Shown piece by piece: positions 1-8,391 of a stretch of 48,264 nucleotides of DNA. Source of the stretch: Flavihumibacter sp. CACIAM 22H1. Lineage in GTDB: Bacteria; Bacteroidota; Bacteroidia; Chitinophagales; Chitinophagaceae. The stretch covers positions 16,470-64,733 of the forward strand of contig NZ_LUKG01000012.1 of the NCBI RefSeq assembly GCF_001601815.1, in the 5' to 3' direction. The position numbers were made by a program, and so were the translations under genes. Each line of letters begins with the position of its first letter. Position 1 is the stretch's first letter. A model generated the notes under the pieces. The model saw only the letters and a list, made by a program, of their open reading frames with translations. It did no database searches and was not told the origin of the DNA.

Positions 1-420
1 ACCACAAAGATACCCGCCAGCTGCTGCAAAGGGGTATACGAATAACCCGAGTTGCTGTTGCACCCGGCCCCATTTGGTAATTTCCCCTAAATGTTGCTTC
101 AATTCCTGTAATACCGGCCGGGTGGCAGAAACCGTCGATTGAATAGACCTGTATAATTTCCAGGCTGTCCATAATACATACACCGTAAAAGAGATGGTAA
201 TTAACATAGCCAGGCTTATTTGCCAGTATGGAAACAGCCATAAAATAGCCAAATAAAATACCAGGATAACAAGTCCAGAAATTATATTCATCTGCAATCC
301 CTTTTTCAATTTCAAAAGTGGATGCTGTGGTTGAAACTGTTGAATTCGTCCGGGTAACAAAAGCTTATCCAGGTCTTCGTCTTCCGGTTTCCAATCCTGC
401 CATTTTTGTTGTTCATTCAT
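1..420 (-). CDS. Membrane protein co-encoded with ECF sigma factor (partial, runs off left edge)
   Basis: My own reverse-strand translation gives an open frame starting with ATG at 420 (MNEQQKWQDWKPEDEDLDKL...) and staying open to base 1, so the C-terminus is missing. About 45 polar residues are followed by two hydrophobic segments (roughly residues 46-65 and 70-90, the second ending YVLWTAWKLYRS), then a polar stretch. The start overlaps the last 8 bases of the sigma factor gene (413-420), which implies translational coupling. Small membrane proteins placed directly after ECF sigma genes are often anti-sigma factors or sensors, but I see no zinc-binding ZAS motif here, so an anti-sigma role is only inferred from position. 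Confidence 0.75.
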   Translation of the reverse strand, partial: MNEQQKWQDWKPEDEDLDKLLLPGRIQQFQPQHPLLKLKKGLQMNIISGLVILVFYLAILWLFPYWQISLAMLITISFTVYVLWTAWKLYRSIQSTVSATRPVLQELKQHLGEITKWGRVQQQLGLFVYPFAAAGGYLCG

Positions 421-898
421 GATCAGGAACATTTAATAAAGTGGATAATCGCTGACGGATACGGTAGAGTTTAACAGCAAGTCCATTCGCTGAAATCCCC
501 ATCCATTCCGCTATTTCTGAATTGGAATAACCTTCCAGGTGTAATAAAACAATAGCGCGGTCAGCATCCGTCAATTGCCGGATGGCTGTATGCAAGGCTT
601 TAGAATCCTCCTGCTCAAACTGTACGGGATCTACTCCTTCCTGATCCGGCACTTCATCCTGGTAAACAACCAGGGTTTTCTTGCGGATACTGGTTAACAC
701 CGTATTGAGGCTAATCCTGTACAACCAGGTACTGAATTTCGCCTCTCCCCGAAAAGAGGACCAGCCCTTCCAGCATTGCAACAGAATTTCCTGGTAGAGA
801 TCTTTTTTCTCTTCCGGGTCTGCAGCGTAGAGGGATACTATTTTATAAATAATACCCTGGTTGGCTTTTATCTCCGATAAAAACAATTCCTCCTTCAT
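413..898 (-). CDS. ECF-type RNA polymerase sigma factor (sigma-70 family, group 4)
   Basis: A 161-residue protein of standard length for ECF sigma factors. Region 2 occupies about residues 10-80, with the core-binding and -10 recognition signature DLYQEILLQCWKGWSSFRGEAKFSTWLYRI. Region 4 occupies about 100-155, with a helix-turn-helix in the stretch GYSNSEIAEWMGISANGLAVKLYRIRQRL. The linker between them is acidic (VPDQEGVDPVQFEQED). It directs RNA polymerase to a small regulon that cannot be named from sequence. It overlaps the downstream membrane-protein gene by 8 bases. The TonB-dependent receptor gene starts 223 bases away on the other strand, so it could be a target, but that is inference. 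A TAnnTTTG element at 916-923 lies just upstream. Confidence 0.93.
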   Translation of the reverse strand: MKEELFLSEIKANQGIIYKIVSLYAADPEEKKDLYQEILLQCWKGWSSFRGEAKFSTWLYRISLNTVLTSIRKKTLVVYQDEVPDQEGVDPVQFEQEDSKALHTAIRQLTDADRAIVLLHLEGYSNSEIAEWMGISANGLAVKLYRIRQRLSTLLNVPDHE

Positions 899-915
899 AC
901 TTACCTATAGATGCG

Positions 916-923
916 CAAATCTA
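916..923 (-). promoter_or_regulatory. Candidate -7 promoter element of the ECF sigma gene
   Basis: On the minus strand the bases read TAGATTTG, matching the Bacteroidota -7 consensus TAnnTTTG, 18 bases upstream of the sigma factor ATG. I see no good TTTG -33 element at the usual spacing, so the call rests on the -7 box and its position. Confidence 0.4.
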
Positions 924-1120
924 CCGTCAACTATCAGCATATAAGTAACCGTTTACGTTCAATTATTACAGCTGGCTGCCTTTTTATTATAAAATCCCCC
1001 TCCCTTCCTTTTATACCTGATTTTCACCGCTCATGCATTGGCAGGAATTTTCGACCCGTTATCCCATTTCAATTTTTTATGCCACCGGCCCAGGGAAGCT
1101 TTGTAGTTCAATTGGATTGC

Positions 1121-3541
1121 ATGAAACTTTTTTTCATCAGTTGCCTGCTGCTGCTGGCAGGATTTAATGAACTAGGTGCACAGGAAAAGGGCAGCGTTGT
1201 AGGTACGGCATTGGAAGGAGCCACCATTAGCCTCCTAAAACCCGGCGATTCCTCGCTCGTAAAACTTGCTATTGCGGGAAAAGAGGGTCGGTTTGAAATA
1301 AACCAGCTTGCCTATGGTCAATACCTGTTGCGTGTTTCAGCCATAGGGCATATTAGTTTTAATTCAGCTGAATTTAGCCTGGATCAAACAAAGCCCGTAC
1401 AGGATTTTGGCATTTTAACCCTGGTAAAAAACAATTCAGAATTGCAGGCGGTAACCATCAGCGCTACCAAACGAATGATTGAGGTAAGACCCGATAAAAC
1501 GCTTGTAAATGTAGATGCTATCCTTTCCAGTGCAGGCGCTACTGCGCTCGAAGTACTGGAAAAATCGCCTGGTATAACCGTAGACAGGGACGGAAATATC
1601 AGCCTTAAAGGAAGGGCCGGTGTTCTGGTATTGGTTGACGGAAAACCAAGTTACCTGGCAGGGCCAGACCTGGTAAACCTGTTGAATACGATGATGGCAA
1701 ATCAACTGGATCAAATTGAGATCATGACCAACCCTCCGGCTAAATATGATGCTGCGGGCAATTCCGGAATAATTAATATCAAAACCAAAAAAAATAAACA
1801 ACGGGGATGGAATGGCAGCCTCAACCTGTCTATTGGCCAGGGCGTTTATGCCAAAACAAGTAATGGCCTCCAACTTAATTACCGGAACGAAAAAATTAAT
1901 CTCTTCCTGAGCTACAGCCAGCATGCCAATAAAAATTTCAACCAGCTGTTTATCAGGAGAAGTTACCTGGGTGCGGAAAGCCAACCCTATACCGGCTTTT
2001 TCGATCAGCCTAGTTTTATGCGCATAACCGGGCTAAACAATACCCTAAAACTAGGCCTTGATTACTATCTCAGTAAAAAAACCACCCTGGGTATCAGTAG
2101 CTCCGGATTTATTTCTCCCAGGAAATACAAAAGCAGTAGTACCGGTTACCTGATGAACGCTGACAAAGTAGTGGATTCTATTGTCCAAACTACCAGTAAC
2201 AATTCCAATAAATGGCTAAACGGGATGCTTAACCTCAATTTCCGTCGGCTTATTAATACAACCACTGAGCTTACCGCCGATCTTGACTATATGCAGTACG
2301 ATATGACCAATCGTCAACTGTTTCACAATACCATAACCCTGGCCAACCAGGCAGTTGTGAGCGACGGGTACCTGAAGGGTGATCTACCGGCCACCATCCG
2401 CATATACACCGCTAAATCAGACTATACCACTACCCTTTTCACCAACTGGAAGATGGAAGCAGGCCTTAAAACAAGCCTTGTTCAAACTAATAACAAGGCC
2501 AATTATTATAACTCCAATGGTACTAACTGGACGCCTGACTATGGTAAAACCAATCAGTTTCTCTACGAAGAATCGATCTATGCAGCTTACGTAAACAGCA
2601 CAAAAAAAATAGGCGCCTGGTCGGCTCAGGGTGGTGTACGATTTGAACATACACAGTACAAAGGCAAACAATTGGGAAACCCTGAAAAAAACGACTCCAG
2701 CTTCAGCAGAAAATATGCAAATTTATTCCCCACCCTTTATCTCACCCATGAGCTGGACTCAAATCATACCCTTACGCTGCAGGCAGGGAGAAGAATTGAT
2801 CGGCCGGCTTATCAGCAACTCAACCCCTTCCTGTTTTTTATTAACGAATACACTTACCAGGTAGGAAATCCATATATCCAACCGCAGTTCACCTGGAATA
2901 TGCAGTTATCGCATACCTATAAAGGATGGCTGAGCAGTTCACTGGAATATGCTAGTACCAAACAATATTTTTCACAATTGTTTAAAACGGAGGGGCGGGT
3001 TACCATACTAACAGAAGGCAATCTTGCTACAATGAAAAACCTGAATCTTACCCTTACTGCCCAATGGAAACCAACCGGGTGGTGGTCAGCCAGTATCTCC
3101 GGCACCGGCATCTTCCGAAAAGTTACCGGATCGGGCAGTAACCAGGACTTCAATAGCGAAACATTTAGTGGAAATGGAAATATCAATAATCAATTCACTT
3201 TCAAAAAAGGCTGGTCGGCTGAATTGTCGGGTTTTTATGAAGCAAAAAACAGGGATGCTCAATTTCTGATCTATGGATTTGGACAGGTATCGGCCGGCAT
3301 CGGAAAACAGGTACTAAAAGGCAAGGCAAACATTCGACTAAACATACGCGACATCTTCTTTACACAACCTATAAAGGGGGATATCCGTTACCAGCAGGTT
3401 CGCGAACGATTTAATCAAAGCCGCGATTCCAGGGTAGCTACCCTTAGCTTCAACTGGCGATTTGGTAAACAGTTAGGAGAAAGCAGAAAACGTTCCGGCA
3501 GCAGCAGCGAGGAGCAAAACCGGGTACGTGCAGGTGGCTAA
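1121..3541 (+). CDS. TonB-dependent receptor-like outer membrane beta-barrel protein (OMP_b-brl_3 type)
   Basis: I place the start at the ATG at 1121 because the protein from there (806 aa) begins with a clean signal peptide (MKLFFISCLLLLAGFNELGAQ); the open frame extends upstream to 911 but those 70 residues look untranslated. After the signal come a carboxypeptidase-regulatory-like beta-sandwich (about residues 28-105, ...EGRFEINQLAYGQYLLRVSAIGH), a plug domain (about 115-225, with DGNISLKGRAGVLVLVDGKP and YDAAGNSGIINIKTKK) and a long barrel rich in aromatic-ended strands. This family sits in the outer membrane and takes up or senses ligands through TonB. No SusD partner is adjacent, so it is not a SusC/SusD pair. 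Its substrate cannot be predicted. It ends 1 base before the convergent gene at 3543. Confidence 0.9.
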   Translation: MKLFFISCLLLLAGFNELGAQEKGSVVGTALEGATISLLKPGDSSLVKLAIAGKEGRFEINQLAYGQYLLRVSAIGHISFNSAEFSLDQTKPVQDFGILTLVKNNSELQAVTISATKRMIEVRPDKTLVNVDAILSSAGATALEVLEKSPGITVDRDGNISLKGRAGVLVLVDGKPSYLAGPDLVNLLNTMMANQLDQIEIMTNPPAKYDAAGNSGIINIKTKKNKQRGWNGSLNLSIGQGVYAKTSNGLQLNYRNEKINLFLSYSQHANKNFNQLFIRRSYLGAESQPYTGFFDQPSFMRITGLNNTLKLGLDYYLSKKTTLGISSSGFISPRKYKSSSTGYLMNADKVVDSIVQTTSNNSNKWLNGMLNLNFRRLINTTTELTADLDYMQYDMTNRQLFHNTITLANQAVVSDGYLKGDLPATIRIYTAKSDYTTTLFTNWKMEAGLKTSLVQTNNKANYYNSNGTNWTPDYGKTNQFLYEESIYAAYVNSTKKIGAWSAQGGVRFEHTQYKGKQLGNPEKNDSSFSRKYANLFPTLYLTHELDSNHTLTLQAGRRIDRPAYQQLNPFLFFINEYTYQVGNPYIQPQFTWNMQLSHTYKGWLSSSLEYASTKQYFSQLFKTEGRVTILTEGNLATMKNLNLTLTAQWKPTGWWSASISGTGIFRKVTGSGSNQDFNSETFSGNGNINNQFTFKKGWSAELSGFYEAKNRDAQFLIYGFGQVSAGIGKQVLKGKANIRLNIRDIFFTQPIKGDIRYQQVRERFNQSRDSRVATLSFNWRFGKQLGESRKRSGSSSEEQNRVRAGG

Positions 3542-3542
3542 A

Positions 3543-3965
3543 TCAACTGGTATGATCCGAAACAATAACCCATTCTCCGGCTATTTTTTTAAAGATCAGC
3601 GTATAATGCCCGCCAACATCTCCTGCGCTTCGGGTAAGCTGCCATTTTCCAACGATCATCCAGGTATCGGAACAGAGCGGTAAAAAATGCAGAAACTCAA
3701 ATTTTAGCTGACCCATTTTAGCCGGACTATCATAGGTATTCTTATACCGCTGGTAGGTATTGGAATAACCATACGTAACCCCTTTTGAACCAATGAACAA
3801 AAGTGAGTCGGATTGCCAGTACCCTTTCATAAAAGCTTCAATATCGCCCCTGTTCCAGGCAGCCTGCTGATCCGTTAATAATTTGCGGATAGCCAGCTCA
3901 TCTTTTTGCTGTGCAACTACCTGAACTGCAGAAAAAACCAATAAAAGGCTGATCCAGATTTTCAT
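3543..3965 (-). CDS. Secreted NTF2-like protein (SnoaL/DUF4440 type)
   Basis: 140 residues from the ATG at 3965, chosen over the upstream ATG at 4010 because a signal peptide starts here (MKIWISLLLVFSAVQVVAQ). The mature part has the pattern of DUF4440/SnoaL-like NTF2-fold proteins: the helix LAIRKLLTDQQAAWNRGDIEAFMKGYW, then strands with DSLLFIGSKG, a WMIVGKWQL segment and the C-terminal GGHYTLIFKKIAGEWVIVSDHTS. Members are cone-shaped alpha+beta proteins, some ligand-binding or enzymatic; no catalytic residues can be assigned. It converges on the TonB-dependent receptor gene with a 1-base gap and is divergent from the ArsC-like gene. Confidence 0.85.
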   Translation of the reverse strand: MKIWISLLLVFSAVQVVAQQKDELAIRKLLTDQQAAWNRGDIEAFMKGYWQSDSLLFIGSKGVTYGYSNTYQRYKNTYDSPAKMGQLKFEFLHFLPLCSDTWMIVGKWQLTRSAGDVGGHYTLIFKKIAGEWVIVSDHTS

Positions 3966-4048
3966 ATGAAGGAATTTAAGGAAAGGTAGAAAAGCTCCGG
4001 CATTCAACAAAATTGCCGCAGTTACTGTTATTTTGCCAGTTGAAAACT

Positions 4049-4399
4049 ATGAAAAAAATTTACCACCTCGCCAACTGCGATACCTGTCAGAAAATAGTGA
4101 AAGAAGTCGATGCCGCTAAGAAAAAAACGGTGCTGCAGGATATTAAAACGGTTGCTATTACCCCAGAGCAACTGGATGAAATGAAACAACTTGCCGGTAG
4201 TTATGAAGCCTTGTTCAGTAGAAGAGCACTTAAGTTCCGCAGCATGGGATTACATGAAAAAACATTACAGGAAGCTGATTATCGCCGTTTAATACTGGAA
4301 GAATATACTTTTCTAAAGCGACCGGTTGCTATAGTAGGAAAAGAAATTTTTATTGGCAATACAAAAGCTGTTGTTGAAGCCTTGAAAAAGGCGTTATAA
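4049..4399 (+). CDS. ArsC/Spx-family protein (thioredoxin fold, CxxC)
   Basis: 116 residues starting at ATG 4049 (MKKIYHLANCDTCQK). The N-terminal CDTC motif (residues 10-13) follows the first beta strand, as in Spx and ArsC-family proteins. The region LFSRRALKFRSMGL and the late FLKRPVAIVGKEIFIGN match the family's conserved R and KRP signatures. Arsenate reductases of this family use the first cysteine with a downstream arginine; Spx-type regulators use CxxC as a redox switch. The CxxC favours the Spx/YffB-like side, but no arsenic genes or RNA polymerase partner evidence are nearby, so the role is open. The stop overlaps the end of the convergent 719-aa gene by 6 bases. Confidence 0.87.
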   Translation: MKKIYHLANCDTCQKIVKEVDAAKKKTVLQDIKTVAITPEQLDEMKQLAGSYEALFSRRALKFRSMGLHEKTLQEADYRRLILEEYTFLKRPVAIVGKEIFIGNTKAVVEALKKAL

Positions 4400-6553
4400 C
4401 ACCGCGGCGTCTTCATTAAACAGGCGAATTACAAATAGGCTCAGGTTCCGGTAAGGAGGCACATACTCCGAAAACAGGTTTTTAGTAGCTTCTGATTTAT
4501 TGAATTGCTCCGCTAACCTGTTCCAAAGCTCGGGCCAAAAAATATCCTGTTCCTGCAGGAAAAGGGCATTTAACTCCTGGATCATGGGGTCATTAATCAG
4601 TTTAGAACCGATTTGTTTGGTAGCAACAATCTGCGCATTCGGACTTTTCCCTGCAACGGTTAATAAATTTTTATACCCGCCGCAGGAGCCCAAAATGGCC
4701 AATTTCATATAAGACTGCAGGTAACTAAGCGTTGTAGGCAGGTGATAACTATGCCCCCGGTGTATAATTACGCCTGGCCTTATTTGCTGGTTGGAAAGAT
4801 AACTTAGCAGTTGCTGCTGGGCTTTTTCATCTTCCCGAAAGGTATGGTCGAGTGGAAGATTGGCATAAATATGTACGGGCTGAACCGAATTTTTGGAACA
4901 GATCTCTACCCATTTGGGCATTTTGGAAATCATCCAAACAGAACTGTCTTTGAATAAACTTAAAAAATTGGCATAACTGGCTTTGCCGTCTTCATCTCCA
5001 TAAAACAGCACTAGTTGGTGTATAATATTATCTACTCCAACAATTGATTTAACAGGCAGCAACTCATAATTACCAAGCCGGGAAAACAATTCTTGTCTTG
5101 ATTCTGCATGATTTGCTACCTGATAAATCTGTCCGAGTATGCTGTACAACCTGATTCCGTAAAAATTATCTGTAGCCCTGCAACGCTGCAGATTTTTTTC
5201 CAGCAAATCGCCTACTACTTCATTTGCCAGTGAATCAGACGACAAGCTGATAAATGCATCGGCTACATCCATGGCTTCCTCTATGCCGCTTTCCATGCCC
5301 GACTCAATACCAGATACAAAACGGGATAAGAGATTTTTGCGCTCTTCTTCCGGCATATTCGACAAAAAATCAGCCAGCACATTATAGTGGGAACAAATAC
5401 GGATAAATTTCCGGAACTGGTCAAATGCAACGTATTCAAACAAACTATCGGCTCTTCCCGCAGGCAACTGCAGCATTAGTTGTTTGTAAATACCCAGGAA
5501 ACTGGAGGTATACAATTCATCTTCGCCGGTGGTGATCAAATAATACAGATCAATATTGCGAAGCGGTTGAATACTGGCAAACCGGGTTGTATTTCCGCTC
5601 TCGTGTAAATCATTGATCGGCTTAATATAAAATGCCATAGCTTTGTCATGAAGTGCAGTTCGTAGAGCCGGTTGCATGCCCAGGGAGGAACCAGGGTGCC
5701 GGTTCTTCCGGATTTCCTGAATATCGTCCACCAGTTTTTGATAGTACCCATTTACATTGGAGCTACGCAATAACAACAATTCATCCACTGTATATTTTCC
5801 ATTTATAAGACCGGTGGCAAAATGTGCCAGTTCCCCAACATTTCTGTTACCCGCAATAGTTACCAACTCACGCAATAAAGGGTTGCTTGAATTACGTATA
5901 TGGTCAGCCAGTGGTGTTGTCTGCTGATTGATGTATTGAACAATTGCTAATGGAGATCTTTCTGCGATGTATACCAGGGCCGTATCCATATAAGGGAATG
6001 CGGGCCTTTTTTCCAGGAATGAAATCAGGTTCTCCAGGCTTACCGCCACCCGCCTAACGTCTGCCAGTTGCTGCAACCGCTTTCCTACCGGGTAAAGGCG
6101 AAAAGCATCTGCCATCAGCTGCGTTCGCTTGGCGCCAAATCCGGCCATAATCTCCTGCAGTGATTCTCCGTTTACTATATTATGCGCTATTTGGGGAAAT
6201 TTCTCTAATACATACGGAACATCATATACATCGTACTGGTTCTGCACCAGGCTACCCCTTAGCGTTTGAAGAAAATACCGCAAACTAATAATGCTGTTAA
6301 GGCGGTCATGCGGCTTCTCTTCTTTTCTTTCAGAGAAAGCAGCCTGTAAACTATCGGTGGTATAATACGCAAATTCCCGAAGCCTGATCCTTATTCCTTC
6401 TTCTCCCTTGAACTGATTCAGAAAATTACGGTATTGGATCTGCTCTGCATCCAACAAAGCATTCGCCTCCGCCAGGTTCGACTGGGCTATTCCGGCTATG
6501 GGTAGAAATAAAAGAAGGAAAAAATTAAGTAAAAATCTCTCGCTACAGTTCAT
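4394..6553 (-). CDS. Secreted protein of unknown family with caspase/CHAT-like C-terminal motifs
   Basis: 719 residues with a signal peptide (MNCSERFLLNFFLLLFLPIAGIAQ). I do not recognise a named family. Residues about 25-500 look largely helical with no clear repeats. The C-terminal part has a hydrophobic strand ending PGVIIHRGHSYH (His598, His601, His604), then after a helix another strand KLAILGSCGGYKN (Cys624), then AQIVATKQIGSKLINDP. This order, a strand ending in His-Gly-type residues, then a strand ending in a small residue plus Cys-Gly, then a strand and a helix carrying an aspartate, is the arrangement of clan CD cysteine peptidases (caspase, gingipain, CHAT). That is my inference from motif order; activity is unproven. 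It converges on the ArsC-like gene. Confidence 0.85.
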   Translation of the reverse strand: MNCSERFLLNFFLLLFLPIAGIAQSNLAEANALLDAEQIQYRNFLNQFKGEEGIRIRLREFAYYTTDSLQAAFSERKEEKPHDRLNSIISLRYFLQTLRGSLVQNQYDVYDVPYVLEKFPQIAHNIVNGESLQEIMAGFGAKRTQLMADAFRLYPVGKRLQQLADVRRVAVSLENLISFLEKRPAFPYMDTALVYIAERSPLAIVQYINQQTTPLADHIRNSSNPLLRELVTIAGNRNVGELAHFATGLINGKYTVDELLLLRSSNVNGYYQKLVDDIQEIRKNRHPGSSLGMQPALRTALHDKAMAFYIKPINDLHESGNTTRFASIQPLRNIDLYYLITTGEDELYTSSFLGIYKQLMLQLPAGRADSLFEYVAFDQFRKFIRICSHYNVLADFLSNMPEEERKNLLSRFVSGIESGMESGIEEAMDVADAFISLSSDSLANEVVGDLLEKNLQRCRATDNFYGIRLYSILGQIYQVANHAESRQELFSRLGNYELLPVKSIVGVDNIIHQLVLFYGDEDGKASYANFLSLFKDSSVWMISKMPKWVEICSKNSVQPVHIYANLPLDHTFREDEKAQQQLLSYLSNQQIRPGVIIHRGHSYHLPTTLSYLQSYMKLAILGSCGGYKNLLTVAGKSPNAQIVATKQIGSKLINDPMIQELNALFLQEQDIFWPELWNRLAEQFNKSEATKNLFSEYVPPYRNLSLFVIRLFNEDAAVL

Positions 6554-6647
6554 GTTTAGATTTCAGCCTGAAGGTACGCTGAAATACGGAAACATCCATT
6601 TCTTTAGCAAGGGGCAAGAGCCGGGAATTTTAACCAAGCAAGCTGGC

Positions 6648-7091
6648 TCAGAGGCCAATTTTCAGCACCAGCAAATTGCTCAAATCTGCTACTCCCTTTG
6701 AAATTTCTTCCACTTTTATTTCCTGCCGTATCCTGTACATTTTATGGGCAGTGAGGTAAATAACATGTTTTTTACCTGGGTCAAATACCAGTTTTTTATG
6801 AATCAGGATAGGTTCATCGGGCCCCGGGAAACCGGCAATCTGGCGAAGGGGCAGCAATGTATCCCATACCATTTCCGGAAGAATGCCGGAGAAGGAAGAT
6901 TGCATAATAGATAACCGGATACCTGCCTCAGCGGCGGCTGGTCTTGTTGGGCGAAGATCGGGGTCGGCAAAAACACTGAAACGAACCATGCCCGCTACAG
7001 GCTTTGTTTCTGCAGGCGGCATTGGCACTGTTCCGGATTTGCTACAAGCTGCCAGCAACACCAACAACTGCAGGTAAAGAATACATTTCAT
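6648..7091 (-). CDS. Small lipoprotein, unknown function
   Basis: 147 residues. The N-terminus MKCILYLQLLVLLAACSKSG is a type II signal with the lipobox LAAC (Cys16), so the protein is probably lipidated and exported. The rest (e.g. RFSVFADPDLRPTRP, KKHVIYLTAHKMYRIRQEIKVEEI) is likely beta-rich, with no motif I can name. It lies 94 bases upstream of the 719-aa secreted-protein gene on the same strand and could share its transcript; no terminator is seen between them. Confidence 0.75.
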   Translation of the reverse strand: MKCILYLQLLVLLAACSKSGTVPMPPAETKPVAGMVRFSVFADPDLRPTRPAAAEAGIRLSIMQSSFSGILPEMVWDTLLPLRQIAGFPGPDEPILIHKKLVFDPGKKHVIYLTAHKMYRIRQEIKVEEISKGVADLSNLLVLKIGL

Positions 7092-7279
7092 TTGGATAAG
7101 TTAATGGTTAAGGTTAATGAACTGAACCCTGCACCGCCTTTTTCGTTGCATGCAACAAGCGGAAAATTTCAATTTTCACAAATGCGCCCGACTACATCGG
7201 TAATCTGACCGTTTATCCAAAATGGATGCGTTCATAAATCAATATCCTGTCAGCTATACAGTTTCATTAAACCTTAAAT

Positions 7280-8089
7280 ATGAAAAAGTATTCCACCGCC
7301 ACCTTTTTATTACTGATCATTTCACTGATTATAGGCAGCTGCAGGAAAAACGGAGATGACGCAATTAATCCCTTACCTGAACCAGTAGTTTACAAGCGCG
7401 TCAAAAAACTTGCCTCCGGACCAGACGACCATATGATCTATACCTATAACCAGCAAAACCAGGTTAGTTCCTATAAATCAACCTGGATTTATTCACCAGA
7501 CGGGCCTGTTATAAAAACCTATACCCTCAATTATGAATTTGTGAACGGCAAAATCAAAGAAGGCATTAATAATGGAGGCACTAAAGTGGTATTCAGTTAT
7601 GAAGGCTATCGTATTTCAACAGCCGGTTTTTATTACCCCAATGGAAACAGGTTTGCTACCCATACCTATACCTATAACAATAAAAACCAGTTGACGGAAA
7701 TAACCGAAACAATTATGCAGCCCGAACAAATTAGCGAGGTGCGTGCCCTTTACCAATACGATCCCAACGGCAACCTGATCAAAATAGTGAACCAACACAA
7801 GAGAACCGGCACGAACCAATTCGAACTGATTTCCTCTACTATTTTTGAAGCCTATGACACTCACTGGAACCCGATACCGGATCATGTATGGGGACAATTT
7901 CTTCCCGGGCTGATACTTCATAAGAACAACCCCAAAAGAATCAAAGAGTTATTGCCCGATGGTTCTGTAAAACAAGTGCTTCATATAACCTATACATACA
8001 GGCCCGACGGGTTTCCCAGCGAAAAGGTGCAGTACCTTGAAATCAACGGCCAGGACAAGCCAGCGATCCGATATACCTATGACTATTAA
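7280..8089 (+). CDS. Lipoprotein with YD (RHS-type) repeats
   Basis: 269 residues. Signal with lipobox (LLLIISLIIGSCRKNG, Cys21), so a predicted lipoprotein. The body has repeated strand motifs of the YD/RHS type: YTYNQQNQVSSYKST, YTYNNKNQLTEITET, YQYDPNGNLIKIVNQ and YTYRPDGFPSEKVQY. Such repeats build beta-sheet shells in RHS toxins, but this protein is short, has no RHS core or toxin tip and stands alone, as is common for Bacteroidota surface lipoproteins. The 190-base gap to the divergent lipoprotein gene (7091) holds the upstream control region; no clear TAnnTTTG box was found in it. Confidence 0.85.
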   Translation: MKKYSTATFLLLIISLIIGSCRKNGDDAINPLPEPVVYKRVKKLASGPDDHMIYTYNQQNQVSSYKSTWIYSPDGPVIKTYTLNYEFVNGKIKEGINNGGTKVVFSYEGYRISTAGFYYPNGNRFATHTYTYNNKNQLTEITETIMQPEQISEVRALYQYDPNGNLIKIVNQHKRTGTNQFELISSTIFEAYDTHWNPIPDHVWGQFLPGLILHKNNPKRIKELLPDGSVKQVLHITYTYRPDGFPSEKVQYLEINGQDKPAIRYTYDY

Positions 8090-8161
8090 AAAATGCTACC
8101 ATTCATCCGGTAAAAACAACAGTTCATTAACAAAATGCTAGGAGGCAACCAGTCCCCTCGC

Positions 8162-8169
8162 TAACTTTG
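8162..8169 (+). promoter_or_regulatory. Candidate -7 promoter element of the 66-residue peptide gene
   Basis: TAACTTTG matches the Bacteroidota -7 consensus and ends 18 bases before the ATG at 8188, a typical distance for a short leader. No clear TTTG is present about 20 bases upstream, so only the -7 half is supported. Confidence 0.45.
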
Positions 8170-8187
8170 CGCCCATAAACCTATTGT

Positions 8188-8388
8188 ATGAAATTATTCT
8201 ATTTACTCGGTGTATTACTGGTGCTGACGGCCGGCCTGGCTGCCCGCGCTATTTTACAGCCCATTCAACCGGCTGCTACCGGATCCATTACCGTAATTAG
8301 CGGAAAAGATAAGGCCAGTGCTGCCTCCGCCCGGGCATTGGCAAAATGCAGAACCTCAGTAGTTGCGCGGTGCAGTAAATGCATCTGA
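8188..8388 (+). CDS. Small secreted or membrane-anchored peptide, cysteine-containing C-terminus
   Basis: 66 residues. Starts MKLFYLLGVLLVLTAGLAARA, a hydrophobic signal or anchor; the mature part is Ala/Ser/Lys-rich and ends with three cysteines in CRTSVVARCSKCI. A good -7 promoter element precedes it and it ends 3 bases before the convergent helicase gene, both of which argue that it is real. I do not recognise a family. The cysteine-rich tail could bind metal or form disulfides; this is speculation from composition. Confidence 0.55.
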   Translation: MKLFYLLGVLLVLTAGLAARAILQPIQPAATGSITVISGKDKASAASARALAKCRTSVVARCSKCI

Positions 8389-8391
8389 TCC

